Source of the DNA: Humibacter albus DSM 18994 | GTDB lineage: Bacteria; Actinomycetota; Actinomycetes; Actinomycetales; Microbacteriaceae | Length of the DNA stretch: 64,000 nucleotides | NCBI RefSeq assembly: GCF_000421825.1 | Contig: NZ_ATXT01000011.1 | Span: 62,001 to 126,000 of the forward strand | Direction: 5' to 3' | Shown here: positions 8,126 through 16,583 of the stretch, piece by piece | Position numbering within the stretch: position 1 is the stretch's first letter | Layout: each line of letters begins with the position of its first letter | Made by a program: the position numbers and the translations under genes | The notes under the pieces: generated by a model | Database searches by the model: none | What the model saw: only the letters and a program-made list of their open reading frames with translations | What the model was told of the DNA's origin: nothing

Positions 8126-8815
8126 GTGTTCTACTGGCTGCTGAAGTACGTGATCGTGGGTCCCGCGCTCCGTGCGATCTTCCGGCCGTGGGTCGTTGGA
8201 CTCGAGAACGTCCCGAAAGACACCGCGGTCATCCTCGCCAGCAACCATCTGTCGTTCATCGACTCGATCTTCCTGCCCCTGGTCGTGACGCGTCCTGTGT
8301 CGTTCCTCGCGAAGAGCGACTACTTCACCGGGCCCGGGTTCTCCGGGTGGATGACGAAGACGTTCATGCGTGCCACCGGCCAGCTGCCGATCGACCGCGG
8401 GGGCGGTCCCGCCTCCGAGGCGTCGCTCAACACCGGCCTCACCGTGCTCGCGCGCGGTGAGATCCTCGGCATCTACCCCGAGGGCACGCGAAGCCCCGAC
8501 GGCAAGCTGTATCGAGGACGCACCGGTGTCGCCCGCATGATCCTCGAGGGTCGCGTGCGGGTCGTTCCGGTGGTCATGGTCGGCACCCAGCAGATCATGC
8601 CGATCGGCTCGAAACTGCCTCGCATCCGTCGGGTCGGTGTCGTGTTCGGCGACGTCCTCGACTTCTCGCGCTTCGAGGGACTCGAAGGCGATCGGTTCAT
8701 TCTGCGCTCCATCACGGACGAGATCGTGTACGCGCTGCACGGGCTCGGCGGACAGGAGTACGAGGATGTCTACGCGTCGACGGTCAAGGCGCGTCGCGCC
8801 AGCGTCGCCCGCTGA
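8126..8815 (+). CDS. 1-acyl-sn-glycerol-3-phosphate acyltransferase (PlsC family)
   Basis: Acylates lysophosphatidate to phosphatidate in membrane lipid synthesis, at the inner face of the membrane. Motif I NHLSFIDSIF (the H-x4-D catalytic pair, residues about 45-50), a motif II-like segment ending at PIDRGGG, and motif III YPEGTRSPDG are visible in order. A hydrophobic N-terminus (FYWLLKYVIVGPAL) could anchor it. The GTG start at 8126 has AAGGGG about 12 bases upstream, a rather long spacing. Location after glk and across from an acyl-CoA ligase is compatible with lipid metabolism. Confidence 0.9.
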   Translation: MFYWLLKYVIVGPALRAIFRPWVVGLENVPKDTAVILASNHLSFIDSIFLPLVVTRPVSFLAKSDYFTGPGFSGWMTKTFMRATGQLPIDRGGGPASEASLNTGLTVLARGEILGIYPEGTRSPDGKLYRGRTGVARMILEGRVRVVPVVMVGTQQIMPIGSKLPRIRRVGVVFGDVLDFSRFEGLEGDRFILRSITDEIVYALHGLGGQEYEDVYASTVKARRASVAR

Positions 8816-9083
8816 ACGGGAGAGGGGCGTCGTCGGCGGCCCGCGCGTTGACAGGCCGGCCCTGCGCGTGAGCCCAGACGATGGACCCGGCCGGCGAGCA
8901 TGACGATCATGCCCCAGCCGGTAAGCTGAGTCCGGTCCGACGGCGGACCCGGACGCCGCTCGACGGAGCCCGGGCACGCGATCGGCGATGTCGCGGTCGT
9001 CTCCCGAGACGGCCGTCACACGCAAGAGTCGAAAATGATCCGAGACAAGACGTCGTCACCCGCGGCGCCTCGACTTCGAAGAA

Positions 9084-10472
9084 GTGGAACCACCGCCCGT
9101 GCTGCTTGATTCGTCCGACACCGTCGTTCCCGCCGATGAGTCCGTGATCGCCGGTCTCGACCACTGGCGTTCTCTCGAGGCGCGGCAGCAGCCGACCTGG
9201 CCCGACGCTGAGGCTGCTCGCGAGGCATCCGCTGAACTGGCGAGCATGCCGCCCCTGGTCTTCGCCGGCGAGGTGGACGAGCTGCGCGAGAAGCTCGCGG
9301 CGGCGGCCGAGGGACGTGCGTTCCTGCTCCAGGGCGGCGACTGCGCAGAGACATTCGCCGAAGCGACGGCGGACAAGATCCGCAACCGCGTGAAGACCGT
9401 GCTGCAGATGGCCGTCGTCCTGACCTACGGCGCATCGGTGCCCGTGATCAAGATGGGCCGCATGGCGGGTCAGTTCGCCAAACCGCGCTCGAGCGACACG
9501 GAGACACGCGGCGGAATGACTCTTCCGGCCTATCGCGGCGACATGGTGAACGGATACGAGTTCACCGAAGAGTCGCGCACCGCCGACCCGCGTCGTCTGG
9601 TGCGCGGTTATCACACCGCCGCCTCGACGCTGAACCTGATGCGCGCGTTCACCCAGGGAGGCTTCGCCGACCTGCGGCAGGTGCACAGCTGGAACCGCGG
9701 CTTCTCGGCGAACCCGGCGAATCAGCGCTACGAGGGTCTCGCGCGCGAGATCGACAGGGCGATCAAGTTCATGGAGGCGGCCGGAGCCGACTTCGACGAG
9801 TTGAAGCGCGTGGACTTCTACGCCAGCCATGAAGCCCTCCTGATGGATTACGAACGGCCGATGACCCGCATCGACTCGCGCACCGGAACGCCGTACGATA
9901 CCTCGGGCCACTTCGTGTGGATCGGGGAGCGCACACGTCAGATCGAGGGCGCCCACGTCGACTTCCTCAGCCGCGTGCGCAACCCCCTCGGCGTCAAGCT
10001 GGGCCCGGCGACCACGCCGGATGACATGTTCCGGTTGATCGACAAGCTCGACCCTGACCGCGAGCCGGGCCGACTCACCTTCATCACGCGCATGGGGGCG
10101 GGCAAGATCCGGGATGCGCTCCCGCCGCTTCTCGAGGCGATCCGCAAGCACGGTGCCACGCCGCTCTGGGTCACCGACCCGATGCACGGCAATGGACTGA
10201 CCACGCCGACCGGATACAAGACGCGCCGATTCGACGACGTCGTCGACGAGGTCAAAGGGTTCTTCGAAGCGCACCGCGATGCCGGAACGATCCCCGGCGG
10301 CATCCACGTCGAGCTGACCGGCGACGATGTCACGGAGTGCCTGGGCGGATCCGAGCACATCGAGGAGGCGACGCTGGCGACGCACTACGAGTCGCTATGC
10401 GACCCGCGCCTCAACCACATGCAGTCGCTGGAGCTCGCCTTTCTCGTCGCCGAGGAGCTCGGCGCGCGCTGA
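9084..10472 (+). CDS. aroG: 3-deoxy-7-phosphoheptulonate synthase, class II
   Basis: Condenses phosphoenolpyruvate and erythrose 4-phosphate, the first step of the shikimate pathway. It is the plant-like type II enzyme, as in Mycobacterium AroG, recognisable from LLQGGDCAETF, YGASVPVIKMGRMAGQFAKP, WIGERTRQIEGAHVDF, DPMHGN and a C-terminal ECLGGSEHI. Start GTG 9084 gives 462 residues, matching the family; a GTG 15 bases later is possible. The 268-bp gap upstream holds a stem-loop (GTCCGGTCCG pairing with 8944-8954, one bulge) with no T-tract, and no leader peptide rich in aromatic residues was seen. The gene order aroG-pknL-Rv2175c-idsA is shared with mycobacteria. Confidence 0.96.
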   Translation: MEPPPVLLDSSDTVVPADESVIAGLDHWRSLEARQQPTWPDAEAAREASAELASMPPLVFAGEVDELREKLAAAAEGRAFLLQGGDCAETFAEATADKIRNRVKTVLQMAVVLTYGASVPVIKMGRMAGQFAKPRSSDTETRGGMTLPAYRGDMVNGYEFTEESRTADPRRLVRGYHTAASTLNLMRAFTQGGFADLRQVHSWNRGFSANPANQRYEGLAREIDRAIKFMEAAGADFDELKRVDFYASHEALLMDYERPMTRIDSRTGTPYDTSGHFVWIGERTRQIEGAHVDFLSRVRNPLGVKLGPATTPDDMFRLIDKLDPDREPGRLTFITRMGAGKIRDALPPLLEAIRKHGATPLWVTDPMHGNGLTTPTGYKTRRFDDVVDEVKGFFEAHRDAGTIPGGIHVELTGDDVTECLGGSEHIEEATLATHYESLCDPRLNHMQSLELAFLVAEELGAR

Positions 10473-10529
10473 CAGTCTCGGGTCGGATGCGTCGGTCCGG
10501 CGAGGCCGAGCTCGGTCCACGCCGTGAAA

Positions 10530-12467
10530 TCAGAAGTTCGCCGCGAGGCTGACCTTGATCGTGCTGCCCTTCGGCTGCATCGTTCCGCCCGCCGGGTCGA
10601 GAGCGGTCACCTTGAACGCCGACGAGAAGGTGTCCACAGGAATGGTTCCGACGGTCTTCGGGTAGCTGACCTGGAATCCGGCGTCGGTGAGCGCCTTCTT
10701 CGCATCCTTCCAGGTCTTGCCGACCACGTCGGGAACCTGCACGGGTGCGGGGCCGAGGGAGATGTCGAGCACGATCGTGTCGCCCTTGCGCACGACACCG
10801 GCATTCTGCTGCGCTTGAGCGAGCACGGACCCCTTGGGAACGTCGTCGCTGTAGTCCTTCTTGCCTTCGGCGCTCTTGAGTCCGACGGCGGCCAGGGCCG
10901 ACTCGGCGTCCGCCTCGGTCTTCCCTGTCACATCCGGAACGGCGCCGAGCGAGACCACGAGGTTCACCTTGAGGCCCTTGTAGTAGTCGCCCCCTTTGGA
11001 GAGGTCCGCCTTGTCGTCGTCAGCCTTTGCCGCAGAGATCACGGTGTCCTGGGCGACACTGGACGAGAACTGCTCGTCGACCGTTCCCACCACGGCTCCG
11101 ACGCCGGTGATGTCCTTCTTCGCCTGAGCGCTGCTCAGGCCGGCGAGTGCGGGAACAGTGATCGGCTGGCGCCCCTTGGAAACGTGCAGCGTGACGGTCG
11201 ACCCCTTGGTGATGACATTCCCCTGACGAGGGGTCGACGACACGACCTTGCCGACCGGGACGCTGGACGAGTAGACCTGATCCGCCTTCGCTTCGAAGCC
11301 GGCTTCGGTGAGCTTCGTGGTCGCCGCATCCTGCGCGATTCCGGTCACAGTGGGCACGGTGACCTGCGATCCCGGTCCGCCGCCGAAGTACCACCCGGTT
11401 CCACCGGCGAACGCGGCCAGCACCAGCACGAGCGCGAGCAACCACCAGCCACGAGCACGTCGGCCGTGGGTCATCGTCGCGAGCGCGGCGACCGCGTCCG
11501 TCGCCGATGCCTCGGGACGTACCTTCGCCGCCGGGGCGATCAGCTGGGTGTCCGACTCGGGCGCCTCCGTTCCGGTTGGCGGGAGCACGAGCGTCGGCTG
11601 CGGGCCGGTCTCCGCGCTGGAGGAATGCAGCTCGCGCTCGACTTGAAGGAGACTCTCGAGCATGACGCCGGCATCCGCCGGCCGGTCCGCAGGATCCTTC
11701 GCGGTCGCCCAGAGCACCAGGTCGTCAAGGCGCGGCGGAACGTCGGGATTGATGCTGCTCGGCCGCGGAACGGGATCGTTCGCGTGCTGATACGCAATCT
11801 GCATCGGTTGCTCGCCCTTGAACGGTTGTTCGCCGGTCAGCATCTCGAACATCATGATGCCGAGCGCGTAGATGTCGCTGCGGGCATCCGCGACGCCTCG
11901 GGTGACGAGCTCGGGGGAGAGGTAGGCGATGGTGCCCAGCAGCGCCTGCCCCGTACCGGTGCTGTTCGTGACGGCGCGTGCGAGGCCGAAGTCTCCGATC
12001 TTGATGCGACCGTCATCGGCCAGCAAGACGTTCTCCGGTTTGAGATCTCGGTGGATGATCCCCGCTCGGTGGGCGGCGGCGAGCCCGGAGAGCACGGCGT
12101 CGGCGATGTCGATCGTCTGTTCCGGCGTGAGGCGGCCGTAGTCGCGAAGCAGGTCGCGCAGCGTGATGCCCGGCAGATATTCCATGACGAGGTACGCCAT
12201 GTCGGCGTCCTGTCCCTGGTCGAACACGCTGACCACGTTCGGATGCGCGAGGCGCGCCGCCGATCGCGCTTCCTGCACGAAACGGTTCTTGAACTGCGCG
12301 TCATCGGCGAGGTGACCGTGCATCACCTTGATCGCCACGCGCCTCTCGAGACGCAGATCGGTGGCCAGATAGACGGTCGCCATGCCGCCGCGGGCGATGC
12401 GCGAGCGCACCTGATACCGGCCGTCGATGAGACGGCCGAGCATCGGATCGGGCTGGCTCGCGGTCAC
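10530..12467 (-). CDS. pknL: PASTA-domain Ser/Thr protein kinase, PknL-like
   Basis: Transmembrane sensor kinase of the Hanks type. The cytoplasmic kinase domain spans residues 15-280: Gly-rich loop ARGGMATVYLA, Lys47 in VAIKV, HRD at 139-141, DFG at 159-161 and an activation loop with several Ser/Thr. A juxtamembrane linker is followed by one membrane segment (about 341-361) and four extracellular PASTA repeats to the C-terminus, which in this family bind muropeptides or lipid II. The GTG start at 12467 is the first in-frame choice. The identification as PknL rather than PknB rests on context: aroG on one side, and a divergent Rv2175c-like DNA-binding gene plus polyprenyl synthase on the other. 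Mycobacterial PknL lacks PASTA repeats; here they are present. Confidence 0.9.
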   Translation of the reverse strand: MTASQPDPMLGRLIDGRYQVRSRIARGGMATVYLATDLRLERRVAIKVMHGHLADDAQFKNRFVQEARSAARLAHPNVVSVFDQGQDADMAYLVMEYLPGITLRDLLRDYGRLTPEQTIDIADAVLSGLAAAHRAGIIHRDLKPENVLLADDGRIKIGDFGLARAVTNSTGTGQALLGTIAYLSPELVTRGVADARSDIYALGIMMFEMLTGEQPFKGEQPMQIAYQHANDPVPRPSSINPDVPPRLDDLVLWATAKDPADRPADAGVMLESLLQVERELHSSSAETGPQPTLVLPPTGTEAPESDTQLIAPAAKVRPEASATDAVAALATMTHGRRARGWWLLALVLVLAAFAGGTGWYFGGGPGSQVTVPTVTGIAQDAATTKLTEAGFEAKADQVYSSSVPVGKVVSSTPRQGNVITKGSTVTLHVSKGRQPITVPALAGLSSAQAKKDITGVGAVVGTVDEQFSSSVAQDTVISAAKADDDKADLSKGGDYYKGLKVNLVVSLGAVPDVTGKTEADAESALAAVGLKSAEGKKDYSDDVPKGSVLAQAQQNAGVVRKGDTIVLDISLGPAPVQVPDVVGKTWKDAKKALTDAGFQVSYPKTVGTIPVDTFSSAFKVTALDPAGGTMQPKGSTIKVSLAANF

Positions 12468-12570
12468 TCGTCGAGTCTACGGAGGGCATGGCTGTGAGCC
12501 TGGAAGAACACGGTAACGAATGACCTACGAACGGGTGTGGAATCCGCGTCAGGCGTGGCACGCTAGTCGA

Positions 12571-12933
12571 GTGGTGAAACCGAGCACGGAATCCGATCGA
12601 GCGCGAGAAGAGAGAAACTGGCTGACCGTCCCCGACCTGGTCGACGTCCTCGGCGTCGGGGTGGGGCGCATCCATCGACTGCTGGAAGACAAGCACCTCC
12701 TGGCTGCCCGCGTGGATGGGGTGCTGAAGGTGCCTGCCGACTTCATCGCAGGCGACGAGCCGTTGAGCGAGCTGCGCGGAACGCTGTTCGTGCTCGCGGA
12801 TGCTGGCTTCGACGACGACGAGGCGATGGAGTGGCTGCTCGCGCCGGAGGACAGCCTCGGGACGGCTCCGATCGACGCGCTGCGCGCGGGACGCAAGGCC
12901 GAGGTGAGGCGGGTCGCTCAAGCCTTGGGATGA
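12571..12933 (+). CDS. Rv2175c-like DNA-binding protein, probable PknL substrate
   Basis: Small (about 120 residues) protein with an N-terminal helix-turn-helix region: NWLTVPDLVDVLGVGVGRIHRLLEDKHLLAARVDG reads as a MerR/excisionase-like winged helix (shown in pieces: NWLTVPDLVDVLGV, VGRIHRLLEDKHL). The C-terminal half is predicted helical (GTLFVLADAGFDDDEAMEWLL). In mycobacteria the homologue Rv2175c is phosphorylated by PknL, which abolishes DNA binding; the same divergent gene pair occurs here. The first 17 codons of the longer frame from ATG 12520 overlap the divergent promoter zone and lack family similarity, so GTG 12571 (or GTG 12574) is preferred. It is convergent with the polyprenyl synthase gene. 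Confidence 0.75.
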   Translation: MVKPSTESDRAREERNWLTVPDLVDVLGVGVGRIHRLLEDKHLLAARVDGVLKVPADFIAGDEPLSELRGTLFVLADAGFDDDEAMEWLLAPEDSLGTAPIDALRAGRKAEVRRVAQALG

Positions 12934-12978
12934 TGCGCGCCAGACCATCCGCTGGCGTCATCGAACCCGGTGGGCTCG

Positions 12979-14076
12979 TCACGCTTGACGATCGCTGACC
13001 GACTGAGCAAGGTCGCGCAGTCGGTTCACGGCCGAGCTGGCCAGTGGTGCGTCGTCGAGCGCCCGTGTCGCGCGAGTCGCGTTCCGTTCGATCATGCGCT
13101 CGACCTCCGCGGCCGCGCCCGACGCGTTGATGGTGCTCTGCAGCGTGCGGATCTGGCCGTCGTCGAGATCGGGGTCGCCGAGCAGTTCGTCGAGCAGGCG
13201 CCGGGCGGAGCCGGGGAGCGTCCTGCGTGCCAGAGCGATGAGCACCGTGCGCTTGCCTTCGCGCAGGTCGTCACCGCTCGGCTTCCCGGTGACCCGGGAG
13301 TCGCCGAAGACGCCGAGCAGGTCGTCTCTGAGCTGGAATGCGATGCCGAGCGGCAGGCCGAATTCTCGGAGCACGTCGAGCTGGCCCAGCGTGCCGCCGG
13401 CGAGCAGGCCCCCGAGAAGCAGCGGAGCCTGCACGCTGTACTTCGCCGCTTTGTAGACGATCACCCGTTCTGCGCGGGGGAGCAGGTCCGACTCCGGTCC
13501 GCGCCGCCACGACGACTCTTCGAGGATGTCCAGGTATTGCCCGGCGATCACCTCGGCCCGCATGCTTCCGAACTCGCGGCGCACGCCGGCGGCCCGGGCG
13601 GGCGCGGTGTCGATGAGTGCTTCATCCAGCATGTCGCTGCTGAACCCGAGGAGCAGATCGCCCAGCAGGATGGCGGAGGAGGTGCCGAAGTCGGCGGCGG
13701 AGCCGTCCCACTCCTCGGCGGTGTGGAGCGAGGCGAATCTGCGGTGCGCTGATGGGCCGCCGCGGCGGGTGTCGGACCGGTCGATGATGTCGTCGTGCAC
13801 GAGCGCGGCAGCGTGGAACAGCTCGAGTGCGGATGCCAGGCCCACGACGGGATCGAGAACGTCGGACTCCTGAGCGTGGCCTGCGTCGTGCACGGCGCGG
13901 TAGCCCCAGTAGCAGAAGAGGGCCCTGAATCGTTTGCCACCACTGAGAAATTGCCGGGAGAACGCGCTCATCGGCTCCAGGTCCGGGGCGATGGCCTCAA
14001 GAATAGATTCGCGAGATTCGAGGAAGCGTCCGATCCGGTCGTTCACGAGATCGATCAATCGGTTGCTTTCCGGCAC
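12979..14076 (-). CDS. idsA: polyprenyl diphosphate synthase (trans-isoprenyl family)
   Basis: Elongates allylic diphosphates with isopentenyl diphosphate; the product, of geranylgeranyl or longer chain, feeds carotenoid, menaquinone or lipid-carrier synthesis. Both metal-binding Asp-rich motifs are present: first DDIIDRSDTRRG (residues about 94-105), second RDDLLGVFGD near residue 250. GGKRFRALFCYW gives the IPP-binding GGKR motif. Length 365 is normal. GTG 14076 is preceded six bases upstream by TAGGCT on the minus strand, so translation is probably leaderless. Chain length cannot be told safely from sequence; context resembles mycobacterial idsA2. Confidence 0.9.
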   Translation of the reverse strand: MPESNRLIDLVNDRIGRFLESRESILEAIAPDLEPMSAFSRQFLSGGKRFRALFCYWGYRAVHDAGHAQESDVLDPVVGLASALELFHAAALVHDDIIDRSDTRRGGPSAHRRFASLHTAEEWDGSAADFGTSSAILLGDLLLGFSSDMLDEALIDTAPARAAGVRREFGSMRAEVIAGQYLDILEESSWRRGPESDLLPRAERVIVYKAAKYSVQAPLLLGGLLAGGTLGQLDVLREFGLPLGIAFQLRDDLLGVFGDSRVTGKPSGDDLREGKRTVLIALARRTLPGSARRLLDELLGDPDLDDGQIRTLQSTINASGAAAEVERMIERNATRATRALDDAPLASSAVNRLRDLAQSVSDRQA

Positions 14077-14110
14077 TCGCCTAGCCTAGCCGCGGCGGCA
14101 AGGCTAGAAT
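14077..14110. promoter_or_regulatory. divergent promoters of idsA and the DUF3040 gene
   Basis: Minus strand: TAGGCT at 14088-14083, six bases before the idsA GTG. Plus strand: TAGAAT at 14105-14110, about 45 bases before the DUF3040 start. Between them lies GC-rich sequence only; no -35 boxes were convincing. Confidence 0.45.
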
Positions 14111-14154
14111 GAGAGTTCAACATCGTCATTCTCGTTAGCCTGAGGGGGACAAGG

Positions 14155-14535
14155 ATGCCGCTTTCGGAGCACGAGCAGCGCCTCCTCGATGAGATGGAGC
14201 GCGGCCTCTATCAGAATGACGCCGATTTCGTCGCGAAGGTCGGCGGGGCGCGCGTGCGCCCGACCTACCGCGCGGTCGTTCTCGGCATCCTTCTCGCCGT
14301 CGTCGGAGTCGGGGTTCTCCTGACCGGCGTGTTCGTCCAACAGGTGGTGGTGGGAATCGTGGGCTTCGTGCTCATGCTCGCCGGTGTGCTGGTGGCGATC
14401 ACACCGAGCCGCGCGAAACGCGCCGCCGCAGCCGCCGCTGAGTCCAGCGATTCATCGGCGTCCAAGCCGGCGCAGCCGGGGTTCATGGACAAGATGAACG
14501 AGCGGTGGGACAAGCGCCAGGAAGGCGACCGCTGA
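14155..14535 (+). CDS. DUF3040 membrane protein
   Basis: Small actinobacterial membrane protein of unknown function. The DUF3040 N-terminus is clear: MPLSEHEQRLLDEMERGL, then two adjacent membrane segments (about residues 42-61 and 64-82) and a charged, Ala/Ser-rich cytoplasmic tail ending in KMNERWDKRQ. ATG 14155 has GAGGGGGAC and AAGG upstream. Proteins of this family are frequently found just upstream of the mraZ-dcw cluster in actinobacteria, as here. Followed 115 bp downstream by a strong terminator. Confidence 0.85.
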   Translation: MPLSEHEQRLLDEMERGLYQNDADFVAKVGGARVRPTYRAVVLGILLAVVGVGVLLTGVFVQQVVVGIVGFVLMLAGVLVAITPSRAKRAAAAAAESSDSSASKPAQPGFMDKMNERWDKRQEGDR

Positions 14536-14649
14536 CCGCAGGGTCGAACAGGTTGGTCGACCGTTCGGTCGCTCATCCCGAAGCTTCCGGGCCTTCGTCG
14601 GCGTGACGCCGAGGGGGCTCGAACGGAGTCGGCCCAGAAGGTGAAACAA

Positions 14650-14679
14650 GGGTGCACGCCGCGCGTGCGCCCTTTTCTC
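14650..14679 (+). terminator. rho-independent terminator
   Basis: Stem GGGTGCACGC/GCGTGCGCCC (10 bp with one G-T pair), three-base loop, then TTTTCT. It ends transcription from the DUF3040 gene before the dcw promoter. Confidence 0.75.
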
Positions 14680-14921
14680 ATGCCCGCACGCATTCTCACG
14701 GCCGGCACGCGTTCATGGCCGACATGCGTGCACATGCCTGACTTGCGCTCGTCGTGCACGGCTCCGGCCGGGGCGGCGCAAGTACGGAAGCAGTAGGTCG
14801 CTGAGCGGCGAGTTGTCGAGGCCCTCCACTCTGCTCTCGTCTCCACGGTTCGCCGCGCGCCCGTGAGGGGAGCATCGGCGCAGAGACACGCCCGATAAGA
14901 GCGCAGCCAGCCCGGATTCGC
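14680..14921. other. intergenic region without a supported gene
   Basis: Part of the 541-bp gap between the DUF3040 gene and mraZ. Open frames on both strands have Arg/Ala/Ser/Pro-rich random composition, no ribosome site and no family resemblance. Nothing beyond the terminator upstream and the mraZ regulatory sites downstream was recognised. Confidence 0.6.
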
Positions 14922-14936
14922 TCCACTCTCCTCCAC
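14922..14936 (-). promoter_or_regulatory. inverted pair of GTGGA boxes upstream of the mraZ promoter
   Basis: Two GTGGA pentamers on the minus strand (TCCAC at 14922-14926 and 14932-14936) lie exactly 10 bp apart, ending 17 bases before the proposed -35. They have the same sequence and phasing as the three boxes in the mraZ leader but opposite orientation. Confidence 0.4.
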
Positions 14937-14953
14937 CGTCATATTTCCCAGTG

Positions 14954-14982
14954 TTTACGCGGAATAATCGTCCGGCTATGCT
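14954..14982 (+). promoter_or_regulatory. mraZ/dcw promoter
   Basis: TTTACG (14954-14959) and TATGCT (14977-14982) with a 17-bp spacer form a good sigma-70-type promoter. The implied transcription start near 14989 gives a leader of about 90 bases that contains the GTGGA boxes and the mraZ ribosome site. Confidence 0.6.
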
Positions 14983-15008
14983 GTCATGCCATCCCAGATC
15001 CGCGATTT

Positions 15009-15033
15009 GTGGATGAATGTGGAGTAAAGTGGA
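15009..15033 (+). promoter_or_regulatory. putative MraZ operator: three GTGGA boxes at 10-bp intervals
   Basis: GTGGA occurs at 15009-15013, 15019-15023 and 15029-15033, each followed by five other bases. Known MraZ operators consist of short G-rich direct repeats with 10-bp periodicity that contact successive subunits of the ring-shaped protein; the match in spacing and place is good, the exact box sequence is inferred. Confidence 0.6.
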
Positions 15034-15076
15034 GGATGTCGCCGGCTCGCGGCGCAGTTCGACGGGGGAGGAGCCG

Positions 15077-15508
15077 ATGTTCCTTGGCACCTACGCCCCC
15101 AAGCTCGACGAAAAGGGGCGCATCATCCTCCCGGCGAAATACCGCGACGAGTTCGAGTCGGGACTCGTGATGACCCGCGGTCAGGAGCGTTGCGTCTACG
15201 TCTTTCCGCGGCGCGAGTTCGAGTCGCTGAACGAGAAGATCCGGCAGGCGCCCGTCACGAGCAAGCAAGCGCGTGATTACCTGCGCGTGTTCCTCTCGGG
15301 CGCCAGCGACGAGATTCCCGACAAGCAGCACCGTGTGACGATCCCCCCGCTCTTGCGGACGTACGCGGGTCTGCAGAGGGACCTCACCGTGATCGGTGCG
15401 GGCAACCGCGCCGAGATCTGGGACTCCGCCGCATGGGAGTCCTACCTGAGTGAGAACGAGTCATCGTTCGCGGAGACCGCCGAGGAGGTGATCCCGGGGC
15501 TGTTCTAG
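15077..15508 (+). CDS. mraZ: transcriptional regulator MraZ
   Basis: DNA-binding regulator, AbrB-like fold, that controls the division and cell-wall cluster it heads. The 143-residue protein has two MraZ repeats: [14 protein letters not shown] near the N-terminus and [13 protein letters not shown] in the second half. ATG 15077 is fixed by GGGGGAGGAG five bases upstream; an ATG at 15017 lies inside the operator and is rejected. First gene of the cluster; the putative operator in its own leader suggests autoregulation. Confidence 0.95.
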   Translation: MFLGTYAPKLDEKGRIILPAKYRDEFESGLVMTRGQERCVYVFPRREFESLNEKIRQAPVTSKQARDYLRVFLSGASDEIPDKQHRVTIPPLLRTYAGLQRDLTVIGAGNRAEIWDSAAWESYLSENESSFAETAEEVIPGLF

Positions 15509-15617
15509 CGCCTGGCGCCGGACTCCCAGCCACAGCTCGCACCCTGATGCACCTTCCCCGGTGTCAGGTGGCGTGTGGATGGGGATCCGACGGCAGGGGC
15601 GAAGCCCCGTTCCTCTC

Positions 15618-16583
15618 ATGGTCGATGACGCCGAACCCTCTCAGATCCACATCCCGGTCATGCTCGAGCGCTGCATCGAGTTGCTTGCTCCCGCGCTGCA
15701 GACCAACGCACCGGTTCTGGTGGATGCCACGCTGGGCCTGGGTGGACACACCGAGGCGCTCTTGCGGCGCTTCGGGCACCTTCGGGTCATCGGGCTCGAC
15801 CGCGACACCGACGCGATCGCGCTCGCGTCCCAGCGCCTGGATGCTTTCGGGGACCGTTTCACGGCAGTGCACACGGTCTACGACGGGATCACGGACGCCG
15901 TCACCGGACTGGGGATCTCCGCCGTCGACGCCGTGCTCTTCGATCTCGGCGTCTCGTCGTTGCAGCTGGACCGGGTGGAACGCGGCTTCTCGTACTCGAA
16001 GGATGCTCCGCTGGACATGCGTATGGACGCGTCGGATCCGCTGACAGCACAGACGGTGATCGCCGAATACGACGAAGCGGACCTTCGCCGGATCTTCCTC
16101 GACTATGGCGAGGAGAAGCTGGCCGCACGGTATGCGCGCGCGATCGTGCGGGCGCGCGCCCTGACGCCGATCACCCGCTCGGCGCAGCTCGTGGCGATCA
16201 TTCAGGAGGCCACGCCGGCGGCCGTGCAGCGGGCGGGGCATCCCGCCAAGCGCGTCTTCCAGGCACTGCGCATCGAGGTGAACCACGAGCTCGACGTTCT
16301 CGAGCGAGCCGTTCCGCGAGCGGTGGACCTGCTCCGCGTCGGCGGTCGCATCGCGGTGATGTCGTTCCAGTCTCTGGAAGACCGCATCGTCAAGCGGGCG
16401 TTGGCCGCGAAGGCGAAGTCGACCGCGCCGGTCGGGCTTCCGGTGGAGCTGCCCGAGCATCGACCGGAACTGAAGCTGCTGACCAGGGGGGCCGAGCTGG
16501 CCGATGACGAGGAGCGTGCACGCAATCCGCGGGCCATTCCCGTTCGTCTGCGCGCGGCGGAACGCATCAGGGGGATCTCATGA
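15618..16583 (+). CDS. rsmH: 16S rRNA (cytosine-1402-N4)-methyltransferase
   Basis: AdoMet-dependent methylation of C1402 in 16S rRNA (formerly MraW). Motifs: [13 protein letters not shown] at the N-terminus, SAM-binding [15 protein letters not shown] and [20 protein letters not shown], and the [11 protein letters not shown] and [11 protein letters not shown] signatures. ATG 15618 gives ten residues before HIPVM, as usual in the family; ATG 15579 (with AGGTGG upstream) would add 13 residues and is a real alternative. Its stop overlaps the next start by four bases. Confidence 0.95.
   Translation: MVDDAEPSQIHIPVMLERCIELLAPALQTNAPVLVDATLGLGGHTEALLRRFGHLRVIGLDRDTDAIALASQRLDAFGDRFTAVHTVYDGITDAVTGLGISAVDAVLFDLGVSSLQLDRVERGFSYSKDAPLDMRMDASDPLTAQTVIAEYDEADLRRIFLDYGEEKLAARYARAIVRARALTPITRSAQLVAIIQEATPAAVQRAGHPAKRVFQALRIEVNHELDVLERAVPRAVDLLRVGGRIAVMSFQSLEDRIVKRALAAKAKSTAPVGLPVELPEHRPELKLLTRGAELADDEERARNPRAIPVRLRAAERIRGIS

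Noticed and set aside
8930-8954. Stem-loop GTCCGGTCCG with bulge upstream of aroG as an attenuator
   Set aside because: No T-tract, no alternative pairing partner and no aromatic-rich leader peptide, so regulation by attenuation is unsupported.
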